A stretch of 5,836 bases of DNA, taken from NCBI GenBank assembly GCA_022865365.1, contig JALHSW010000154.1, forward strand, positions 1 to 5,836. The letters are read 5' to 3'. The notes below the pieces were generated by a model. The model had not been told where the DNA came from. It was given only the letters and a program-made list of their open reading frames with translations, and did not search any database. A program made the translations under genes and the position numbers. The stretch is from Acidimicrobiia bacterium (GTDB taxonomy: Bacteria; Actinomycetota; Acidimicrobiia; IMCC26256; PALSA-555). This document shows, piece by piece, positions 1 to 5,836 of this stretch (its first letter is position 1; the number at the start of each line of letters is the position of its first letter).

Positions 1-2595
1 GCGCTCACGGAGCAGCTCGACGCCCTGCTCGAGGTCGATCGACGCGGGATCCACCCCGCGAGGCACCGTCGCGTTGATCGTGCCGTCGGTGACGTAGGGG
101 CCGAAGCGCCCGTCGAGGACCCGGACCGGCACGCCGCTCTCCGGGTGCGGACCGAGCTCGCCGATCGGGGCCTTGGTGCGCCCACCGCGCCGCTTCGGCT
201 GCGCGAACAGCACCTCGGCCTGCTCGACCGTGACCGAGAAGAGCTGCGCCTCGGTCTCGAGGCTGCGGCTGTCGGCGTCCTTCTTCAGGTAGGGGCCGTA
301 GCGACCATTCAGCGCGATGATCTCGTTGCCCTCGGGGTCGGACCCGACGACGCGGGGCAGCGACAGGATCTGCAGCGCGTCCTCCAGCGTGACCGTGTTC
401 GGGGTCATGCCCTCGAGCAACGAACCGCGCTTGGGCTTCTCCTTCGCGCCGTCCTCCATCTCCCCGAGCTGGACGAACGGGCCGTACCGCCCGGTGAGCG
501 CGAGCACGGGCATGCCCGTCTCGGGGTCCTCTCCCAACACGCGCGGCCCGCCCGAGCCCTCCTTGATGAGCTCTTCTGCCTTCTCGATCGTCAGCTCGTC
601 GGGGCAGAGCTCGACGGGAACCGGGGCCTTGTCCTCGCCGCGGAGGACACTCGCCCCGTTGCTCCAGACCCGGACGATGATCTCGTTACCGTCGGCGTCG
701 TGCCCGATGTGCACGGCGTTCACGTCGGCGGGGTCGATCGTCGCGAGGTGTTCCTCGTCGATCAGCTCGCTCAACCCAGGCCCATCGTCACCGAACCAGA
801 ACGCGTGCAACCACTTTTCGGCTTCACCTTCGCCGCGTGCGATCGCGTCGAGGGCTTCCTCCATGGTCGCGGTGAACTCGTAGTCGATGAGGTGGCTGAA
901 ATGGCGCTCCAGCAGCTGCTGCTTCGCGAAGGCCGTCCACGACGGCACCATCGCGTTGCCCTTCTTCCACACGTAGTCGCGTCGCAGCAGCGTATCGATC
1001 ACCGACGCGTACGTGGACGGTCGACCGATGCCGCGCTCTTCGAGCTCCTTGACGAGGCTGGCCTCGGTGTAGCGCGCCGGCGGCTGCGTCGTGTGTCCCG
1101 AGGGCGTGAGCTCGCGACACTCCACCGCGTCGCCCTCGGCGAGCGGTGGCAGGATCGCCTCTCGGTCCTCGAGCTCGGCGTCGGGGTCGTCGGCACCTTC
1201 GACGTACGCGCGCAGATAGCCGGGGAACTCGATCGTCCGCCCGGTCGCGTTGAACACGACGTGCTGGGCGTCTGGCTGCGAATCCGGGCGGGTTTTCGCG
1301 CCCAGCTTGGCCGTGACCCGCCGCACGCGCGCATCGGCCATCTGCGATGCGATCGCGCGCTTCCAGATGAGCTCGTAGAGGCGGCGTTCGTCACTGGTGT
1401 GCAGCTCGGCGGCGAGATCGTCGGGAACGCGCATGGCGTCGCCCGCGGGCCGGATCGCCTCGTGCGCCTCCTGGGCGTTCTTCACCTTGCCGCGGTACGT
1501 GCGCGGTTGGGCCGGGAGGTACTCGTCGCCGTACAGCGCCCCGATCTGTCGACGCGCTGCACTGATGGCCTGCTCCGACAGGTTGGTGCTGTCGGTGCGC
1601 ATGTACGTGATGTGGCCATTCTCGTAGAGCTTCTGGGCGATCGACATCGCCCGGGCCGCGCTGAAGTTGAGCTTGCGGCCGGCCTCCTGCTGGAGGGTGG
1701 ACGTCGTGAACGGGGGCTTGGGGCGCTCGGCGAACGCCTTCGTCTCGACCGACTCGACCCGGAACGACGCGCCCTCGAGCTTGGCGGCCAGCGCCGCCGC
1801 GTCCGCCTCGTCGAGCAGGGCAACGTCGGAGGCGGCCGCGAGCTGCCCCGTGGCGGCGTCGAAGTCCTTGCCGGTGGCGAGACGGCGCCCGTCGACGGTG
1901 ACGAGCCCGGCCGAGAACGTCGCGGCCGCGGCCGCGGCCGCGCCCGTCGAGTGGTCGACGGCGAACGCGCCCTGGAGATCCCAGTACGAAGCGGCACGGA
2001 ATGCCATCCGCTCCCGTTCACGCTCCACCACGAGCCGGGCGGCGACGCTCTGGACCCGGCCGGCCGAGCTCGCCCCGCCGGCCCGGCGCCGGGTCACGAG
2101 CGACATCTCGTATCCGAACAGCCGGTCGAGGATCCGGCGGCCCTCCTGGGCCTCGACCAGCTTCATGTCGAGGTCGCGCCAGTTCTCGATCGCGTCTTCG
2201 ATGGCCTGCTGGGTGATCTCGTGGAAGACCATCCGCTTGACCGGGACCTTGGGTTTGAGGATCTCGAGCACGTGCCACGAGATCGCCTCGCCCTCGCGGT
2301 CCTCGTCGGTCGCGAGATAGAGCTCGCTGGCGTCCTTCAGCGCCTCCTTCAGCGCCCGGACGTACTCCTTCTTCTTGTCCGGGACGACGTACACGGGGGC
2401 GAAATGGTCCTTGACATCGATGCCGAGGCGACGGACCTCGCGATCGGTGACCGACTTGGGCACTTCCTTCGCACTGCTCGGCAGGTCGCGAATGTGGCCG
2501 TAGCTCGCGATGACCCGAACCTTGTCGCGACCGAGGAAGCCCTCGATGGTCTTCGCCTTCGCCGGCGACTCGACGATCACGAGCGGTTTGGGCAC
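1..2595 (-). CDS. topA: DNA topoisomerase I (type IA), C-terminus cut by window edge
   Basis: Relaxes negative supercoils by cutting and resealing one DNA strand through a 5'-phosphotyrosine link, acting in the cytoplasm on the chromosome. The reading frame is open for 865 codons from GTG 2595 to base 1 with no stop, so the end lies outside the window. The N-terminus MPKPLVIVESPAKAKTIEGF is the Toprim start (Glu9), followed by ATDEDREGEAISWH with the metal-binding D97, D99 and E101. The core has SAGRVQSVAARL (residues 177-188), the active-site motif ITYMRTDSTNLS with catalytic Tyr331 and Arg333, then HEAIRP and RGIGRPSTYASVI. The C-terminal part carries GRYGPF (702-707), GRYGPY (764-769) and GRFGPY (829-834), the repeats found in mycobacterial-type TopA. 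No cysteine quartets are visible, so it appears to lack zinc fingers. GTG 2595 is preferred over in-frame GTG 2622 and ATG 2673 because it gives the family N-terminus and has an AAGGA just upstream. It is transcribed away from dedA. Identification is near certain. Confidence 0.97.
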   Translation of the reverse strand, partial: MPKPLVIVESPAKAKTIEGFLGRDKVRVIASYGHIRDLPSSAKEVPKSVTDREVRRLGIDVKDHFAPVYVVPDKKKEYVRALKEALKDASELYLATDEDREGEAISWHVLEILKPKVPVKRMVFHEITQQAIEDAIENWRDLDMKLVEAQEGRRILDRLFGYEMSLVTRRRAGGASSAGRVQSVAARLVVERERERMAFRAASYWDLQGAFAVDHSTGAAAAAAATFSAGLVTVDGRRLATGKDFDAATGQLAAASDVALLDEADAAALAAKLEGASFRVESVETKAFAERPKPPFTTSTLQQEAGRKLNFSAARAMSIAQKLYENGHITYMRTDSTNLSEQAISAARRQIGALYGDEYLPAQPRTYRGKVKNAQEAHEAIRPAGDAMRVPDDLAAELHTSDERRLYELIWKRAIASQMADARVRRVTAKLGAKTRPDSQPDAQHVVFNATGRTIEFPGYLRAYVEGADDPDAELEDREAILPPLAEGDAVECRELTPSGHTTQPPARYTEASLVKELEERGIGRPSTYASVIDTLLRRDYVWKKGNAMVPSWTAFAKQQLLERHFSHLIDYEFTATMEEALDAIARGEGEAEKWLHAFWFGDDGPGLSELIDEEHLATIDPADVNAVHIGHDADGNEIIVRVWSNGASVLRGEDKAPVPVELCPDELTIEKAEELIKEGSGGPRVLGEDPETGMPVLALTGRYGPFVQLGEMEDGAKEKPKRGSLLEGMTPNTVTLEDALQILSLPRVVGSDPEGNEIIALNGRYGPYLKKDADSRSLETEAQLFSVTVEQAEVLFAQPKRRGGRTKAPIGELGPHPESGVPVRVLDGRFGPYVTDGTINATVPRGVDPASIDLEQGVELLRER
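1921..1941. repeat. Short GCGGCC repeat encoding seven alanines in topA
   Basis: Alternating GCG and GCC codons give an uninterrupted run of seven Ala (TopA residues 219-225), preceded by STG and followed by TFSA. The repeat creates three overlapping GCGGCCGC octamers (1922-1929, 1928-1935, 1934-1941). It lies in a region of TopA that usually varies between species, between the conserved YWDLQGAFA strand and the VDGRRLATG strand. A slippage-prone hexamer repeat is the simplest explanation. Confidence 0.6.
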
Positions 2596-2599
2596 GGTT

Positions 2600-2604
2600 T
2601 CCTT
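2600..2604 (-). promoter_or_regulatory. Ribosome binding site of topA
   Basis: Read on the minus strand, AAGGA lies 4 bases before the GTG at 2595. The spacing is a little short but usable. It decides the start: the open frame continues upstream to a TGA at 2713-2715 and offers ATG 2673 and GTG 2622, but no comparable purine-rich site precedes ATG 2673, and only GTG 2595 gives the conserved family N-terminus. Confidence 0.7.
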
Positions 2605-2618
2605 TGGGGAGCAGGCGG

Positions 2619-2631
2619 ACACGTCGCGTGT
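2619..2631. repeat. 13-bp palindrome in the topA leader
   Basis: ACACG-TCG-CGTGT is a perfect 5-bp inverted repeat around a 3-base centre, ending 23 bases before the topA GTG. It could be a small hairpin next to the ribosome binding site or a dimeric regulator site. A palindrome this short can also arise by chance in GC-rich DNA. No known operator is recognised. Confidence 0.3.
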
Positions 2632-2710
2632 GCGGCGCCAAGTCTTGTCGGTGCGGACCGTGGGCCCGCGCATGCGAACACTGACGACACGCGATCCGGC
2701 GGCTGACAGG

Positions 2711-2738
2711 ATTCACACGGACGACCATGCTTCGTCAA
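2711..2738 (-). promoter_or_regulatory. Candidate topA promoter
   Basis: On the minus strand TTGACG (2738-2733) is an excellent match to the housekeeping -35 element. It is followed after 16 bases by GTGAAT (2716-2711), a weak -10 that matches the consensus at only three positions. Transcription would begin near 2704 and give a leader of about 110 bases before the GTG at 2595, with the 2619-2631 palindrome inside it. The good -35 and its position in a divergent intergenic region support the call; the poor -10 keeps it tentative. Confidence 0.35.
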
Positions 2739-2787
2739 GCTGTGACCACGAGAACGGCACCGCGCAAGGGTTTTCGGGGCGCGCGTC

Positions 2788-2801
2788 TAGGGTGATCGTC
2801 C
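2788..2801 (+). promoter_or_regulatory. Start signal of the DedA gene: ribosome binding site or leaderless -10 element
   Basis: TAGGGT at 2788-2793 sits directly before the GTG at 2802. It can be read in two ways. AGGGTG (2789-2794) is a plausible Shine-Dalgarno site with 7 bases of spacing. Alternatively TAGGGT fits the actinobacterial TANNNT -10 pattern, placing the transcription start at about 2800-2802 and giving a leaderless mRNA. No clear -35 element stands at the matching distance. In-frame TGA at 2793-2795 rules out any start further upstream. Confidence 0.45.
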
Positions 2802-3500
2802 GTGCGCAGCCTCTTGCTCGGCATCAGCCTCGACCCCAAGGAGCTCATCGACTCGTTGAGTCCCTACGCGGAGATCGGGCTGTTCCTGATCATCTTCGCC
2901 GAGACCGGGCTTCTCGTCGGCTTCTTCCTTCCGGGCGACTCACTGCTGTTCACTGCGGGCATCCTCGCCGGCCAGGGCAAGCTCGACGTCGGGCTCGTCG
3001 TCGTCGGGTGCTTCCTCGGCGCGTTCATCGGCTCCGAAGTCGGGTACCTCATCGGCAAGAAGCTCGGACCGCGACTCTTCACCCGACCGAACTCGCGCCT
3101 CTTCAAGCAGGAGTACGTCGAGCGGACCCGCCGGTTCTTCGAGGACCACGGACCGAAGACGATCGTCCTCGCTCGGTTCGTCCCGGTAGTGCGGACCTTC
3201 ACCCCCGTCATGGCCGGGGTCGGCGAGATGCCGCACCGGGTCTACTGGGTCTACAACCTTGTCGGCGCGCTGCTGTGGGCCGTGGGCCTCACGATGCTCG
3301 GCTACGTGCTCGGCGACGTCGTCGGCAGCAGCATCGACGCCTACCTCTTGCCGCTCATCGCGCTGATCATCCTGATCTCCCTCATCCCGCCGTTCCTCGA
3401 GTGGCGCAAGGCCCGCCGGGAAGGACCCGAACCGGTCAGCGAGACGGTCGCCGAGGACGAGGCGCACGAGATCGAGGAGATCCTCCACCCCGACGACTGA
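2802..3500 (+). CDS. DedA family (SNARE-associated) membrane protein
   Basis: A 232-residue inner-membrane protein of the DedA/VTT family. Characterised members move or recycle undecaprenyl phosphate or other lipids (for example UptA) or help maintain proton motive force and envelope integrity (E. coli YqjA/YghB); which role applies here is unknown. The family signature is clear: ETGLLVGFFLPGDSLLFTAG (residues 34-53) with acidic E34 and D46, GSEVGYLIGKKLG (77-89), and ARFVPVVRTFTPVMAGVGEM (124-143) with R125 and R131. These correspond to the essential acidic and arginine residues known in E. coli DedA proteins. Hydrophobic segments lie at about 25-56 (first re-entrant region), 63-85, 120-141 (second re-entrant region), 147-170 and 180-199. 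A charged, mostly acidic tail of about 30 residues follows. Length is typical. GTG 2802 is the first possible start after in-frame TGA 2793-2795. It diverges from topA and converges on hppA, so it is probably transcribed alone. Family certain, substrate not. Confidence 0.93.
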   Translation: MRSLLLGISLDPKELIDSLSPYAEIGLFLIIFAETGLLVGFFLPGDSLLFTAGILAGQGKLDVGLVVVGCFLGAFIGSEVGYLIGKKLGPRLFTRPNSRLFKQEYVERTRRFFEDHGPKTIVLARFVPVVRTFTPVMAGVGEMPHRVYWVYNLVGALLWAVGLTMLGYVLGDVVGSSIDAYLLPLIALIILISLIPPFLEWRKARREGPEPVSETVAEDEAHEIEEILHPDD

Positions 3501-3517
3501 TCGCCTGACGACTGATC
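3492..3517 (+). repeat. 11-bp direct repeat across the dedA stop codon
   Basis: GACGACTGATC occurs at 3492-3502 and again at 3507-3517, a period of 15 bases. The first copy encodes the final Asp-Asp and the TGA stop. Because the period is a multiple of three, the second copy repeats Asp-Asp-stop in the same frame, giving a back-up TGA at 3513-3515. The end of the second copy overlaps the left arm of the following stem-loop. Confidence 0.7.
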
Positions 3518-3540
3518 CCCGGGCTCGGGGCCCGGGGATC
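3514..3540. terminator. Stem-loop between convergent genes, probable bidirectional terminator
   Basis: GATCCCCGGG (3514-3523) and CCCGGGGATC (3531-3540) are perfect 10-bp complements around a 7-base loop. The stem begins 14 bases after the dedA stop and lies 49 bases after the hppA stop read on the other strand, so it can serve both genes. Neither side is followed by a T-run, so it is not a canonical intrinsic terminator. Strong GC stems without U-tracts are common at actinobacterial gene ends. Confidence 0.7.
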
Positions 3541-3588
3541 GAGGTCAGGTGCTTCGCGGTGTCCGATGGTGCGAGCTCGGGTGGAACG

Positions 3589-5836
<2,248 letters not shown>

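Larger units (their letters stand above)
2596..2801. other. Divergent intergenic region between topA and the DedA gene
   Basis: 206 bp with no supported gene. It must hold the promoters of both divergent genes. Besides the listed topA candidate promoter, palindrome and ribosome binding sites, no riboswitch or RNA gene is recognised. The open frames that cross it on either strand are extensions of out-of-frame shadows of topA or dedA and do not resemble a protein family. Confidence 0.8.

Noticed and set aside
2596..2673. A longer topA starting at ATG 2673 or GTG 2622
   Set aside because: The extra 9-26 residues are not family-like, ATG 2673 has no good ribosome binding site, and GTG 2595 gives the standard MPKPLVIVESPAKAKT start behind AAGGA.
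145..2706. An 853-codon open frame on the plus strand covering almost all of topA
   Set aside because: It is exactly antisense to the conserved topA frame. Its translation is Arg/Leu/Asp/Val-rich low-information sequence with no family motif, as expected of codon-phase shadows in GC-rich DNA.
2018..2728. Minus-strand frame with an ATG upstream of topA
   Set aside because: It is out of frame with the conserved TopA protein over the Toprim region, and its translation is Arg/Gly/Pro-rich without recognisable domains.

Overview
The window holds three protein-coding genes, two of them cut by the window edges, on a GC-rich sequence with strong third-position G/C bias. GTG starts, a type IA topoisomerase without visible zinc fingers but with repeated GRYGPY-type C-terminal modules, and a K+-independent proton-pumping pyrophosphatase together suggest a high-GC actinobacterium (Actinomycetota). 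A deeper lineage such as Acidimicrobiia is possible, but that is only an impression from protein style and cannot be settled here.

Layout: 1-2595 (minus) is most of topA, DNA topoisomerase I, which starts at a GTG at 2595 and runs off the left edge before its stop. 2596-2801 is a divergent intergenic region of 206 bp that carries the topA ribosome binding site, a small palindrome, a candidate topA promoter, and the start signals of the next gene. 2802-3500 (plus) is a complete DedA/SNARE-associated family membrane protein. 3501-3588 is a short convergent intergenic region with a perfect 10-bp stem-loop, probably a shared terminator, and an 11-bp direct repeat that overlaps the dedA stop codon. 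3589-5836 (minus) is hppA, a membrane-bound pyrophosphatase, complete at its C-terminus but cut at its N-terminus by the right edge.

The genes do not form an operon: topA and dedA diverge, and dedA and hppA converge. Functionally they are housekeeping genes: DNA supercoiling control, a membrane or lipid-carrier homeostasis protein, and a pyrophosphate-driven proton pump. I see no mobile element, CRISPR array, RNA gene, defence system or biosynthetic cluster, and no evidence of an undescribed system. The points worth a second look are local: an unusual stretch and a degenerate repeat in TopA, a short Ala-codon repeat, a small duplication at the dedA end, and an undecided leaderless versus Shine-Dalgarno start for dedA.
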